Assembly (NCBI RefSeq): GCF_020526085.1
Contig: NZ_CP084875.1
Span: forward strand, 1-64,000
Length of the DNA stretch: 64,000 nucleotides
Direction of reading: 5' to 3'
Source of the DNA: Klebsiella africana
GTDB taxonomy: Bacteria > Pseudomonadota > Gammaproteobacteria > Enterobacterales > Enterobacteriaceae
Shown here: positions 53,755 through 63,273 of the stretch, in pieces
Numbering within the stretch: the stretch's first letter is position 1
How the letters are laid out: each line of letters begins with the position of its first letter
Program-made: the position numbers and the translations under genes
The notes under the pieces: model-generated
Database searches by the model: none
Seen by the model: only the letters and a program-made list of their open reading frames with translations
Told to the model about the DNA's origin: nothing

Positions 53755-53932
53755 CATAAGTAACTTTTTGCGTAATAGTTACAAATGATGGAGCATGAAA
53801 ATCTGTTGTCCATTGGTCACTATTCCGGGAAAAGTTACAAATGAAGATTTTTCCCCATTGGTACTTTTTTTCAAAAAAGATACTAATGAAAGATGTCGCT
53901 TATCGACGGTTTTTTCAAAAAAGTGCCTAATG
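53755..53932. repeat. Array of 33-bp inverted repeats
   Basis: IR1 53755-53787, IR2 53811-53843 and IR3 53856-53888 are each 33 bp; the half-site consensus is CATT(T/G)GTAACTTTT. Centres are about 56 and 45 bp apart. A fourth, weaker unit is 53900-53932. The half-sites share GTAACTTTT with the dispersed plasmid motif, so one protein may bind both. Confidence 0.7.
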
Positions 53933-54082
53933 ATATTGGTGAAAATTCGGATGTTCTTGCACAAGGAACTAAAACGAAGAAAGTGCCTTATACTATTTGT
54001 GATTAACCCTTTTCTACACTCCCTCGGATTGCTATGATATAATAAAACCTCTTTCAGTAACCTAAGTAGCGCGATTTAAAAG

Positions 54083-54088
54083 TATCCT
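54083..54088 (+). promoter_or_regulatory. -10 element of the family promoter
   Basis: TATCCTGG with the family's -10, but the expected -35 position (54061-54066) reads CCTAAG. The missing -35 suggests an activator-dependent promoter. Confidence 0.5.
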
Positions 54089-54097
54089 GGAGAGCGT

Positions 54098-54853
54098 ATG
54101 GACGTACAACCCAACGTACAGACTGACACGGTCATTAAGGCGTTTCTCCGCTCGGAGTTGCAGTTGATACGTAGTCAGAAAAAACTACTCAGTGTGTTGC
54201 CTCGTGATCTCGCGTCGGACTACCGCTATATACCGGACAACCTGCTGGAGCGTTTTTTCCATCCCGCCACGGATGCGCGTCTAAATAGAATTGCCCTGTC
54301 AGAAGCCAGGCCAGGTAGCCTGCTAGTTCCCCGTGTCAACGGGAAGCCTGTTTTATGGGGTGAGTTAATAAAATTAATTCTGGATGACTCTCAGTTACTG
54401 AAGTTTGAAACGTACGGCAGACCTTTTGACAGTACCGAGATGAAACCAAATGAGCCATGCGAATTATTGAGCGGGAAACAGTATGTTTATAAACCCGTCG
54501 ACCTTGAGTTATTCAGGAAAAACATCGTCTCTATACAGATGAATTTCCTTGTCAATCTATGGAATCTGGCCAGATTTAAACCGGCTTATGTCAGGGCTTA
54601 TTTGGCCCTGTCTAATGACGCTTTTCAGATGCTCCTTGATACAGAGATGTCCGCCTTTGTGGAGGTGACAAATGTGGTTCTTTTCCCCCGGTTTATAACC
54701 TATGATACCGGACGACGTGATCACAAAGTATATGCATGGGGTTACGAGATTATGGCTGATGTTCTGGAAGGTTTCATTCCAAGGGAAAATATGGAAAACT
54801 TACGGGTCGAATTTGCTCTTAAAGATTCATATGAGAAGCTAAAGTTATTTTAG
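54098..54853 (+). CDS. Probable transfer regulator (TrhR-like position)
   Basis: 251 residues, no recognised domain. Helical and basic N-terminus (KAFLRSELQLIRSQKKLLSVLP). First gene of the rightward transfer operon, behind a -35-poor promoter. In R27, regulators trhR and trhY occupy this kind of position; the assignment here is by context only. Confidence 0.5.
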   Translation: MDVQPNVQTDTVIKAFLRSELQLIRSQKKLLSVLPRDLASDYRYIPDNLLERFFHPATDARLNRIALSEARPGSLLVPRVNGKPVLWGELIKLILDDSQLLKFETYGRPFDSTEMKPNEPCELLSGKQYVYKPVDLELFRKNIVSIQMNFLVNLWNLARFKPAYVRAYLALSNDAFQMLLDTEMSAFVEVTNVVLFPRFITYDTGRRDHKVYAWGYEIMADVLEGFIPRENMENLRVEFALKDSYEKLKLF

Positions 54854-55045
54854 CGATGTCTGGATGCTATATGAGTTAGCTGGCTTCACTCATTGATATG
54901 GTAACCTGATTACGGTTCATTCATGTTAGTGAATAACAGTATCCGAGCGTGCTTCGCTGAAAAGTAACTTTTCTGAAAACATGAAGTGGTTTTTCCTGCC
55001 GGTCGACAGAACCGGACCAGGTACACGTTAAGGAGAATGCAGATA

Positions 55046-55570
55046 ATGGGCTTTAAAAAGAGCGAGGTAAGCCAGCTAAATAGTCTGGCAAGTGCCATAA
55101 AGTTAATAGAATTTGATGCCAATAAATATACCATAACACATTTGTATGGTCGTAAAGTTGCCGACAGCCTGGAGTACCCCAAAGGGATAAATACAAGAAA
55201 AGGGGTAGGTAAATGGCTCGGTGAAAAATCCGCCATGTTGCTGTCAAATGTCGTTGTAAACAATGCTATTCATATTTTTGGATATGACCCTCAAAATCCT
55301 ACAGAATCAACCAGAGAAATGGATTTTAATGCACTTGTTGATTTGTTAATTAACACGGGCTATACGCCGGAATACTACCCGCTCAAGGTCAACAGGATTG
55401 TCGAAGTTCTCAACGGGATGTCGGAAGCTGACTATAAAGACTATTGCCTGGTATGTAAAAAGCCCTTCATACATGCGCCGGACAGGTATGATTCCTGCCC
55501 GACATGTAGCGCAAAAAAATGCAAAGTTGCTATTATGCGTTATTCTCAGTCCGTAATTCCCTTTGAATAA
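55046..55570 (+). CDS. FlhC-like zinc-ribbon regulator (putative)
   Basis: 174 residues from ATG 55046 (AAGGAG 10 bp upstream). The C-terminus CLVCKKPFIHAPDRYDSCPTC is a four-cysteine zinc ribbon arranged as in FlhC-type activators such as AcaC/SetC of MOBH elements. The N-terminal part is helical. Could activate transfer genes. An operator copy (54961-54973) lies upstream. Confidence 0.5.
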   Translation: MGFKKSEVSQLNSLASAIKLIEFDANKYTITHLYGRKVADSLEYPKGINTRKGVGKWLGEKSAMLLSNVVVNNAIHIFGYDPQNPTESTREMDFNALVDLLINTGYTPEYYPLKVNRIVEVLNGMSEADYKDYCLVCKKPFIHAPDRYDSCPTCSAKKCKVAIMRYSQSVIPFE

Positions 55571-55586
55571 AAGTAATTAAGATTAC

Positions 55587-56129
55587 ATGGAAAATCAGCT
55601 TTTACACACGGCAAGCACCATCTGCCATATCGCGTTTGCATCGACGGGAATAACGACACCGTCAGATGAGCAGGGTTTTTTTCATCTTTCCGACAGCATC
55701 CATAATCGCCTGCGTGCGATTTCTCCTGACCTTCATGTCCGTTGTGCCTCTTATTTATTCCTGCCTGTCATTCATACAGAGTTAAAAACTGGCGACCTTA
55801 AAAACCATTTTCCTGCTTATATCCTGCAACTTGTTCAGGAACTTGCACCGTTAAAAAGGACTACCTGTCCATCCGGAAAAATCAGGTTTGATAAAGAGCT
55901 GGACGCCATGTTTTCAGCCAGTCCAGATGCTGTCAGCATTCGTCTGGCCGAATATCTTTCGGGCCCATCCCGTTTTCTCCGGATGATAAAAAACCCTGAC
56001 CGTAAGGCGAGAGTTGAGAAAATACTCACTGCCAGAAAATGTAATCTTTCGCATCAGCTGGCACTCCTGATGCAGGCAGAAGAAACCGTGTCCAGATTTA
56101 AATCGCCGGGTAATACCTGGCGTCCCTGA
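55587..56129 (+). CDS. Hypothetical transfer-region protein
   Basis: 180 residues, helical. FDKELDAMFSASPDAVSIRLAEYL and VEKILTARKCNLSHQLALLMQAEE suggest a small helical bundle. It follows the zinc-ribbon gene by 16 bp, so it belongs to the same operon. Context resembles trhX of R27. Not recognised. Confidence 0.5.
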   Translation: MENQLLHTASTICHIAFASTGITTPSDEQGFFHLSDSIHNRLRAISPDLHVRCASYLFLPVIHTELKTGDLKNHFPAYILQLVQELAPLKRTTCPSGKIRFDKELDAMFSASPDAVSIRLAEYLSGPSRFLRMIKNPDRKARVEKILTARKCNLSHQLALLMQAEETVSRFKSPGNTWRP

Positions 56130-56173
56130 ACGGGGTCATGTTATATCTTCCTCATTATCTTTTACTTTCTGGT

Positions 56174-56460
56174 GTTGACCTTTTTAACCAACTGAAGGTC
56201 AACGTGTTCGTGTGTCAGGAATCTATCCTCCCGTTTATTGTTTAACATTCCGTAAATTCACAGGCTTAATCATTCAGCGTATAACCGTGGTGGTTTTACT
56301 GAATAGTCATGTTACAGGTAAACCCGTTACCTGGAGTTACTCTTTTCTGGCTTTCCCGATGATTCATGATCCGGCGACATTGAATCCCAACCCCCCTCAA
56401 GAAAAAATCCAGATTTCGTACAGAACATCTTCCTTATAGAAGAAAACGGATTTTTTTTTA
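56174..56460 (+). terminator. Inverted repeat and terminator-like element before traF
   Basis: GTTGACCTT (56174-56182) and AAGGTCAAC (56195-56203) form a perfect 9-bp inverted repeat. Further on AAAAAATCC (56402-56410) pairs with GGATTTTTT (56448 onward), followed by a T tract: a stem with a 37-base loop. They separate the regulator genes from traF. The 56130-56494 gap has no gene. Confidence 0.5.
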
Positions 56461-56494
56461 TGGGATGATAATGCTAACCATCGAGGGGTAGCAT

Positions 56495-57532
56495 ATGCAG
56501 AACACCAAAACTTTTATCCTGAAAGCCGCCATTAGTTCGTTGCTGGTGCTTTCCACTATGAGCCTGGCGGATACGCAGAAAGTTGAGAACACACCTTTTG
56601 TTTCGGGACAATCCCTGAAAAAAGGTTTCTTCTGGTATAACGATAAAGAACCGGTAAAAGATGAAGAAGAACAACCACAACAGCCATTAACGGGGTCGCC
56701 GTCTCAGGACAAAAAAGAAGAGCTTAAGCTCGATTCACGCTGGCTAAAAGAAAATCTGCTGAATCTTCGTTATGCGGCAATGGATAACCCGACCAACGAA
56801 AACCTGTCCCGCTATTATACTGCGCAACGTTTAATGCTGGATATTGCCACCCGTTTCTCTGACCGGACCCGCGACTATTTCCTTAATAACCCGATGATGT
56901 CAGAAAAACGACGACAGCCAACCGAAACTGTCGCGTTAAATGCACACCGTGCAGGACTTGAGGAAAATCAGCAAAAAGCACTTACCTCCATCTTTCAGAA
57001 AGGTGGATTGTTTTTCTTTTTCCAGAGTACCTGTGCGTACTGTCACGAGCAAAGCCAGATACTGAATTTCATGCAGAACTATTATCACATTGACATTATG
57101 CCGGTGAGTATAGACGGGCGACCTCTTCACAATGGTTTATTTCCCCGTTATGGACGGGCAACGATGGAGATGATCAAGCAATACGCCATCACAGAAGTTC
57201 CCACTATTTATCTCATGTCCAATGATGGTTCTCAGGCTACAAGAGTCAGTACCGGTCTGGTGTCCGCTGACGAACTGAAAAATACGATTATTCTTGCGGC
57301 CAGAGGTATGAACCTTCTCGACGAAGCGACATTCCAGAACACGCTCGATATTAAGAAACAATATGCCATTGGCGACAGAGATGTTCTGACCGTGAACAAA
57401 GAGCGCTATGAACAGGATCCTTATCTGCTTCAGCACATAATGGATGAAAAACTTAGCGGGTACGACATGCCAACAACCGATCGGGTTAATACCGGTATTT
57501 CAGAAAATGAAGGGGGCTTAAGTGGCTACTGA
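56495..57532 (+). CDS. traF: TraF-like conjugation protein (thioredoxin fold)
   Basis: 345 residues. Signal peptide (KAAISSLLVLSTMSLA), helical middle, then FFFFQSTCAYCHEQ with the redox-type CAYC (C180-C183) and DIMPVSIDGRPL, as in TraF/TrbB proteins of F-type transfer. It works in the periplasm in pilus assembly. RBS GGGGTAGC. Overlaps traH by 11 bp if GTG 57522 is used. Confidence 0.88.
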   Translation: MQNTKTFILKAAISSLLVLSTMSLADTQKVENTPFVSGQSLKKGFFWYNDKEPVKDEEEQPQQPLTGSPSQDKKEELKLDSRWLKENLLNLRYAAMDNPTNENLSRYYTAQRLMLDIATRFSDRTRDYFLNNPMMSEKRRQPTETVALNAHRAGLEENQQKALTSIFQKGGLFFFFQSTCAYCHEQSQILNFMQNYYHIDIMPVSIDGRPLHNGLFPRYGRATMEMIKQYAITEVPTIYLMSNDGSQATRVSTGLVSADELKNTIILAARGMNLLDEATFQNTLDIKKQYAIGDRDVLTVNKERYEQDPYLLQHIMDEKLSGYDMPTTDRVNTGISENEGGLSGY

Positions 57533-58931
57533 TTTTCCAAAAGTAACTTTCATGAAAAAGTTACTTTTATCGGCCATGTTCTTTGGTGTGTTCTCCATGC
57601 AGCAGGTCCATGCTGCCAACGTCATGGAGGGCATATTTAAAGGTATGGTGGCTTCAACAGATCCCGCTTCCGTAAGAACGGCATCACGTGTCGGAGCTGT
57701 TGGGGGGAGTTTCTCATACCGCCAGCCTCAGGTGAATACCAACCTCGTCAATGTCAGTTTCCCGAAAGCCAGCGTCGGGTGTAACGGCATCGATATTTTC
57801 CTCGGCAGTTTCAGCATGATCAATGGTGATCAGCTTGTGCAGATTGGACGCGGTATTGCGCAGGGGTCAGCGGTATATGCTTTTAACACGGCAGTATCGG
57901 CAATCTGTGCCGATTGCGCAGCGATCATTGCCAACATTCAGGACAAGCTCGCAGCACTGAACAAATTTGCCAAAGACAGCTGTAACGCAACCTATGAGTT
58001 TTTGCAAAACGGGCTGGGTACACCTCAGGAGTTTACTGAGAAAATAGGGCTCGGCGGCGGCGCTGTTGACTCCATGGTATCAGGTATATTCCCGGATTTT
58101 GGTAGCACCATGAGTCAGCCTGCCAGTGAAGTCAACAAAAAGAACTACGCAAAAGATCCTGATGCCTTTAAAGAGAAATATGCAGGGAATATTGTTTACC
58201 AAGGATTCATGAGCATTGATAACGGCAATATGAATGTGGGGGGCGTGACTGAATTAACAGGTTACAAACTGGCCGAACAAATTATGTCGCTTACAGGAAC
58301 ACTTATCGTCAGCTGGGATAGTAATGGAGAAAATTCAGCGATAACACCGATCCCACCTACGATGAAAGCCGCTGATTTCATAAAGGGGACAGGGTCCGGC
58401 AACGTTAAATTAAATGTTTGTAACCCAACACCTGATTTACGCAGTAACAGGAAAGCACAGTGTCTTGAAATGCGTCAGGACTCTATACAATTTAAAGGTC
58501 TTTCTGAAACCATTATTGAAACATTACTCGAAATTCAGCGGGCTGTCAGGAATGACACTGAGTTGACGCAAGACCAACGTAAACTTATCAGTATGTTAGG
58601 TGTTAATAACATCATTCCGACTCTTCAGACCTTGTCAGCTGCTGAGGGGGTTCAATACATCAATGATATCAGTACGATCGCGGCCAAAAACTTCACAATA
58701 GAGTTGCTGAGTAGTGTGCAGAATAAAATGACGAATATGACTTTGCCTTCAGAGGCAATGGCATCGTTTAAGGACCAACTAGAAAAAATAAACCAAACCT
58801 TCAGAAACCAGATCCGCAGCGCTTCAGAGGTTCAGTCCATACAGAACACTGAGGAAAAAACGGTCCTGGCTTACTGGGATATGGCATACGTTAAAAAACG
58901 GACCTATGGCGATAGCGGGAATGGTGGCTGA
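57522..58931 (+). CDS. traH: TraH-like conjugation protein
   Basis: 469 residues. GTG 57522 has AAGGGGG 6 bp upstream; ATG 57552 would begin directly at the signal peptide (MKKLLLSAMFFGVFSMQQVHA). TraH assembles the F-type pilus and outer-membrane complex. CADCAA and CNGIDIFLGSF are typical segments. Two operator-motif copies (57539 and 57556) lie across the start, the second encoding KKLLL. Confidence 0.88.
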   Translation: MATDFPKVTFMKKLLLSAMFFGVFSMQQVHAANVMEGIFKGMVASTDPASVRTASRVGAVGGSFSYRQPQVNTNLVNVSFPKASVGCNGIDIFLGSFSMINGDQLVQIGRGIAQGSAVYAFNTAVSAICADCAAIIANIQDKLAALNKFAKDSCNATYEFLQNGLGTPQEFTEKIGLGGGAVDSMVSGIFPDFGSTMSQPASEVNKKNYAKDPDAFKEKYAGNIVYQGFMSIDNGNMNVGGVTELTGYKLAEQIMSLTGTLIVSWDSNGENSAITPIPPTMKAADFIKGTGSGNVKLNVCNPTPDLRSNRKAQCLEMRQDSIQFKGLSETIIETLLEIQRAVRNDTELTQDQRKLISMLGVNNIIPTLQTLSAAEGVQYINDISTIAAKNFTIELLSSVQNKMTNMTLPSEAMASFKDQLEKINQTFRNQIRSASEVQSIQNTEEKTVLAYWDMAYVKKRTYGDSGNGG

Positions 58932-58932
58932 T

Positions 58933-61900
58933 ATGAGTAATTACACTATTTATACCATTGGTGATATTGATTTTGTTTATACGGCTTTTAACGGGATCGC
59001 GCTGATTTTTTCCACTCACGGATCCAATGAATGGCTCAGATTTGCTGCATATGCAGCAGCAATTGGACTTTTTTATAAATCCCTGCGGTGGGTTCTTGCC
59101 CCCACAAAAAACGATGTCCCGATCTTCTCCTGGATAATGGGGTTGCTGTTCTATTCCATTGCCGTAATTAAAGCCGATGTAACACTGGAATCGGTTAAAA
59201 CGGGGGAAGTCAGGAACATAGACGATGTTCCGTTATTTATCGCGTCAACCGGTGAACTGACAACCGGATTACTGCACGGGCTCATTACGGACTGGCGAGC
59301 AGCGTTTGACCCGCTTACGCCGGTGGGCCAGGTCACTGACACGCTCGATGACAGCCTGACGCTGGGTCCAATGACCAAAATGGTCAAATATATGGAGTGG
59401 GGTGGGGAATCCAGTGGATTCTGTCAGGCTTTCCCGAATACGATGAGCGGGAGCGAAAAACCTGTCACCTTTGATGTATGCAGAATCATCCAGTCTATTG
59501 CACGCGATTGTATTAAAACGACCCAAGACTCAGAGGTCAATACACCACTCAGAGGGGTGGCGTTGAATGAAATCTATGCCACAGATCTTGCGTCAGTAAT
59601 GAACGTGATGGATTCAATGACGGCCAACAGCCTGAAGACAGCCAGCGTTCCAATGGTGACATCGACAGGTTTGCAGTATGCGTCGTGTACAGATGCCTGG
59701 GCGGCGGTTAAAGCCGCATTCGACTCGCCTCAGGGCGCGTCAATTATGCGTAATTTGGGTCAGATGAATCAGTTTGTAGCACCGCAGCAGGAGGATAGCG
59801 GCCAACAAACCGATTTTATCGGAGGTGCAGCCACCACGCTTTTTGGAAGTGCCGGTCAGGCTCACAATATCACGACTGCTGCATTTGTCCTCAACCAAAT
59901 AGATAAAGGTGTGTTGCAGTATCGCAAGTCGTTGGGTATAGCGGCTGACTACCAGCTTTTCGAAGCGAGCATGAAACGTACCAACGCCATGGTCAGTCAG
60001 GGGCAACTCTGGCTGAACATCTCAGGCGCTGCAATATCGTTTCTGGAAATGTTCAGCTACATGGTTGCCCCCTTTGCCCTGATTGCGATCCTCTTCCTGG
60101 GAGGTGAAGGCATAACTTCAGCTGCAAAATACCTTCAACTGATAGTCTTCGTTAACATGTGGCCGATAACGGCGGTCATGGTCAATGCATACGTAAAAAT
60201 GGTGTTAAATCAGCAGTTTGACACATGGTCATCACTGGGTGTACAGACCACTATGAACTGGGCGAATATGGGGAGTATTCAGGAGACGTACGGCAGTTAC
60301 CTGTCAGTAGCTTCAGCGCTGTATTGCATGGTACCGATGCTGACGCTGTTCCTGTTGACCACCAGCATCCACCCGATGATGGGGGCGTTGAAAAATGTGA
60401 CGCCGGATGCTCCTGCCAATACTGGTCATGTCACACCAGAAGTGTGGTCGGCGGGTAATGCGGGTAAACAGTCCTTTGGTGACCAGACACACACAGCAGC
60501 CACTGCAACCGGTGGAGGTATGTCATCTGGCGGGCTTCTGGATTCTCCGACCAGGATGATGCCAACGCTTGGGTTGGGGTCATCGTTAAGTGATACCGTT
60601 AACGCAGCAGGGCAGCACTCGATAGGGACCGACCGATTATCGACACTCAGCTCCAGTGAGGCATTTAATGAAACCTGGACCAGAGGAATGCAAGGCAGTC
60701 GGACACAAACTGCGGGTACGACAAACCAGGGAAGTATGAGGGCTATGGAAGATTTCGTGACCGGGCTTACCGGTAACATTTCTAAAGATGTAGGAATATC
60801 AGCAGATGCTCTTAAATCAAACGTTTTCTCTGCTGTACTCGGTGCGAATGGTGATCTTGGAATGAAATTTGGTGGAGGTAAAGGTGGGGGCAAGCCTGCG
60901 CTTGGGGACGTTATGGGGGCGTTTGTTGCAAATTTAAGCGCTCGTTTACAGAACAACTCTCAACTTTCGGACGGGGCAAAAAAAGGTCTCCTGGATAGCC
61001 TCTCTAATATGTCCAAAACCGGAAGCGGTTTTTCAAAGGACATATCAAAGATAGCGTCAAATGGCATAGAGAATAACTTCTCCGATTCTGACAGCTACCA
61101 GAAAATGGCCCAGAGGATGCAGCAACATGCCCAGGCTGTCACTAATAAAGAGAGTAATGCATTCAGTAAGACAGGTGGGCAGGCTTCCCAGCTTTCAATG
61201 AGTAGCAACCTCAACATCGACGGGGCTAAACTATCAGACACCCTGAGTAAACCAGCAACCGCACAATCTGTAGGTGACTGGGCACAGGCCTCGGGATTAT
61301 CCCGTGAAGCTACAGTTGGCAAATGGGAGGCGATGAAAGCGACATTAAACAGCAGTAATACGCTGGGAGACCAGAGAAACGGTAATGATGCCTTTGTTAA
61401 AATGATGTTTAACGAAGCAGAGAAACTGACTCATATGGATGCAGGGGAGACGGTTGCACATAATCTGGGCGATATCCAGAAAACATCCCAGATGCTCAAA
61501 AATGCAGTCAGTATCATGGGGGCCAATGCCGGTATGATTGCGCCCGCGACGGAAAAACTGGATCAGTTTGTCGCACTGGGCTCCGGTGGAAACTATGCCA
61601 GCGGACATGAACAGCAGCAAATCGCACCTGACACGTCCGCAGTGCCTACTGCCGGGCAGGTTTCTGGTAATGTTGCGAATCAGCAAGGGACGGTAACTGG
61701 TGGACTCGCTCAGCGGGAGCAGGCTTCGCAAGTACAACCAACAACACAAGTTGGCGGCATGACAGCTAACAAACTTAATGAAGAAGAAGCCAGAGGAAAT
61801 GTAGCTAATACCTACGGGGCTAATATCAGAAATGTCCATACAGACAATGATACTAAAAACCTTAAAGCCGTCGATGATTCGCTGCCAATGGGAAATACAG

Positions 61901-62847
61901 CAGAGACCATTAACAAGGCGAAACAAACGGCAGATACAGATGCAGCTATTCCCAAGGCAGTTTCAAAAATTCAAAGCATAGCTCTTGGCGATCCTGAAAC
62001 CAGCGATATCAATGCCCCGACTCAGCAAGCAATGAGGGACATGCAATCGCATGATATGCCGAGAAGTGCTGAGAGTTTCCGCCCGTCCGGGAATAAAGAA
62101 AAAGATGCGAAAGACGCCTTAAGCCAGTCGGCGTTACACGCGGAAGTTGCCCGCAATCAGACCGGAGAGGCCAGAGAAAACAGTCTTAAAGAAGCTGATG
62201 CATGGCGTTCTGCATTCAACCAGATTTCAGGTAATAATTATTCACCATCCGATGTAGACCGTGTTGCTCGGTTAGCCGTGGATGGTAAAAATAATGGTTA
62301 TGAAAACGGACTTTCGGACGTCGTTAAAAACGCGGTCAGCAAGACGGGCACTACGGCCAGCAGAGTACCGACTGGCTCTGCTGATTATGAGCTGGGTGGA
62401 GGTATGCGCGACAGCAACAGCAGAAGTCCGAATCTGTTAGATAAAGGGCAGGCAGCCAGAGAACAGGTGTTTGATGGTAACCGTACAGTAGCAAAAACGT
62501 TAACCGGAGCCGGTTCAGACCGTTATGTCGGTGATTCTATGAAGTTAGAAAACGGTTCATCCGGTCAAACGCTCATCGGCAACATGAGCAATAATATGCA
62601 GTTACGACAGGCGCTCAATTTAGCTGACAACAACCCGGGTATGACGGACGATAAATTAACCCGTCTTCAGGACGCGCAGGACACCGCAATGAGGACTGTC
62701 CAGAATAAACTGGCTGACGACCCACGATATGGGCCGGAAGCGGCCGCCGCTTACCCTGCGTTTATCGCCAGCCTTCCGGAAAGGCTCGGAACCACAGAAG
62801 GCAAGGATTATGCGAAAGCCTTCCTGGACAAGCACCGAAAACACTAA
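58933..62847 (+). CDS. traG: TraG-like mating-pair stabilisation protein
   Basis: 1304 residues from ATG 58933 (ATG 58906 is in frame inside traH). N-terminal part has membrane segments (about 15-75, 385-480) with MSNYTIYTIGDIDFVYTAFNGIA, the usual start of TraG. The C-terminal 800 residues are soluble, Gln/Asn/Gly-rich, typical of the periplasmic region that stabilises mating pairs. Bidirectional terminator after it. Confidence 0.9.
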   Translation: MSNYTIYTIGDIDFVYTAFNGIALIFSTHGSNEWLRFAAYAAAIGLFYKSLRWVLAPTKNDVPIFSWIMGLLFYSIAVIKADVTLESVKTGEVRNIDDVPLFIASTGELTTGLLHGLITDWRAAFDPLTPVGQVTDTLDDSLTLGPMTKMVKYMEWGGESSGFCQAFPNTMSGSEKPVTFDVCRIIQSIARDCIKTTQDSEVNTPLRGVALNEIYATDLASVMNVMDSMTANSLKTASVPMVTSTGLQYASCTDAWAAVKAAFDSPQGASIMRNLGQMNQFVAPQQEDSGQQTDFIGGAATTLFGSAGQAHNITTAAFVLNQIDKGVLQYRKSLGIAADYQLFEASMKRTNAMVSQGQLWLNISGAAISFLEMFSYMVAPFALIAILFLGGEGITSAAKYLQLIVFVNMWPITAVMVNAYVKMVLNQQFDTWSSLGVQTTMNWANMGSIQETYGSYLSVASALYCMVPMLTLFLLTTSIHPMMGALKNVTPDAPANTGHVTPEVWSAGNAGKQSFGDQTHTAATATGGGMSSGGLLDSPTRMMPTLGLGSSLSDTVNAAGQHSIGTDRLSTLSSSEAFNETWTRGMQGSRTQTAGTTNQGSMRAMEDFVTGLTGNISKDVGISADALKSNVFSAVLGANGDLGMKFGGGKGGGKPALGDVMGAFVANLSARLQNNSQLSDGAKKGLLDSLSNMSKTGSGFSKDISKIASNGIENNFSDSDSYQKMAQRMQQHAQAVTNKESNAFSKTGGQASQLSMSSNLNIDGAKLSDTLSKPATAQSVGDWAQASGLSREATVGKWEAMKATLNSSNTLGDQRNGNDAFVKMMFNEAEKLTHMDAGETVAHNLGDIQKTSQMLKNAVSIMGANAGMIAPATEKLDQFVALGSGGNYASGHEQQQIAPDTSAVPTAGQVSGNVANQQGTVTGGLAQREQASQVQPTTQVGGMTANKLNEEEARGNVANTYGANIRNVHTDNDTKNLKAVDDSLPMGNTAETINKAKQTADTDAAIPKAVSKIQSIALGDPETSDINAPTQQAMRDMQSHDMPRSAESFRPSGNKEKDAKDALSQSALHAEVARNQTGEARENSLKEADAWRSAFNQISGNNYSPSDVDRVARLAVDGKNNGYENGLSDVVKNAVSKTGTTASRVPTGSADYELGGGMRDSNSRSPNLLDKGQAAREQVFDGNRTVAKTLTGAGSDRYVGDSMKLENGSSGQTLIGNMSNNMQLRQALNLADNNPGMTDDKLTRLQDAQDTAMRTVQNKLADDPRYGPEAAAAYPAFIASLPERLGTTEGKDYAKAFLDKHRKH

Positions 62848-62850
62848 TAA

Positions 62851-62877
62851 AAAAGCCCGCTATAAAGCGGGCTTTTT
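62851..62877. terminator. Bidirectional terminator between traG and the minus-strand gene
   Basis: AAAAAGCCCGC-TATAAA-GCGGGCTTTTT, perfect 7-bp GC stem with A and T tracts on either side. Confidence 0.9.
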
Positions 62878-63163
62878 AGTGGTGATGTCTTTCATTAATT
62901 TCTTGTTCAAAAAAATAATATTCAGTTGAACGGGGGTCATTGATATCTGATTGTCTGTAGCCAGGAAACTCATTATCATAATCCGTTTCACGGGATTCCC
63001 CGGTTTCAACCCTTTCAGCCGTATCAGGCTCTTTCTTACGGCAACTGAAAAGCGGGTATTTGTGCCCGACAGTGCAGTAGCGGTAGACAAGCACGCCCAG
63101 GCAAAAGACATAGAAGAGCTCTCTAAAGTCGGCAAGTTCAAAACCAAACAGTTCGTACATCAT
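62876..63163 (-). CDS. Small membrane-anchored protein
   Basis: 95 residues on the minus strand. N-terminal hydrophobic stretch (LFYVFCLGVLVYRYCTVGH), then an acidic, Asp/Glu/Arg-rich tail ending in HHH. Converges on traG and ends within the terminator. An alternative frame on the same strand (62860-63147) is less plausible. Function unknown. Confidence 0.55.
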   Translation of the reverse strand: MMYELFGFELADFRELFYVFCLGVLVYRYCTVGHKYPLFSCRKKEPDTAERVETGESRETDYDNEFPGYRQSDINDPRSTEYYFFEQEINERHHH

Positions 63164-63273
63164 TGTGTAACCCTCTGCTCCCTCTCATTTGATTACATTA
63201 TAAACTATTTAACCCAGCCTCCAACCCCCTGTTTTCATCACCCCCGGATGCAGCCTCAACTCTAAAAGGGGGC

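Larger units (their letters stand above)
53501..54097. promoter_or_regulatory. Probable oriT and divergent control region
   Basis: 600 bp between the divergent mobI-like and regulator genes, with no gene of its own. It holds a T-rich stretch (53561-53591), operator copies at 53611 and 53714, and several 33-bp inverted repeats at 53755-53888. Divergent transfer operons and MobI adjacency suit an oriT, but no nic site is recognisable. Confidence 0.55.

Noticed and set aside
56212..56439. Frame of 75 codons before traF
   Set aside because: No ribosome binding site; it overlaps a terminator-like structure and is low in coding character.
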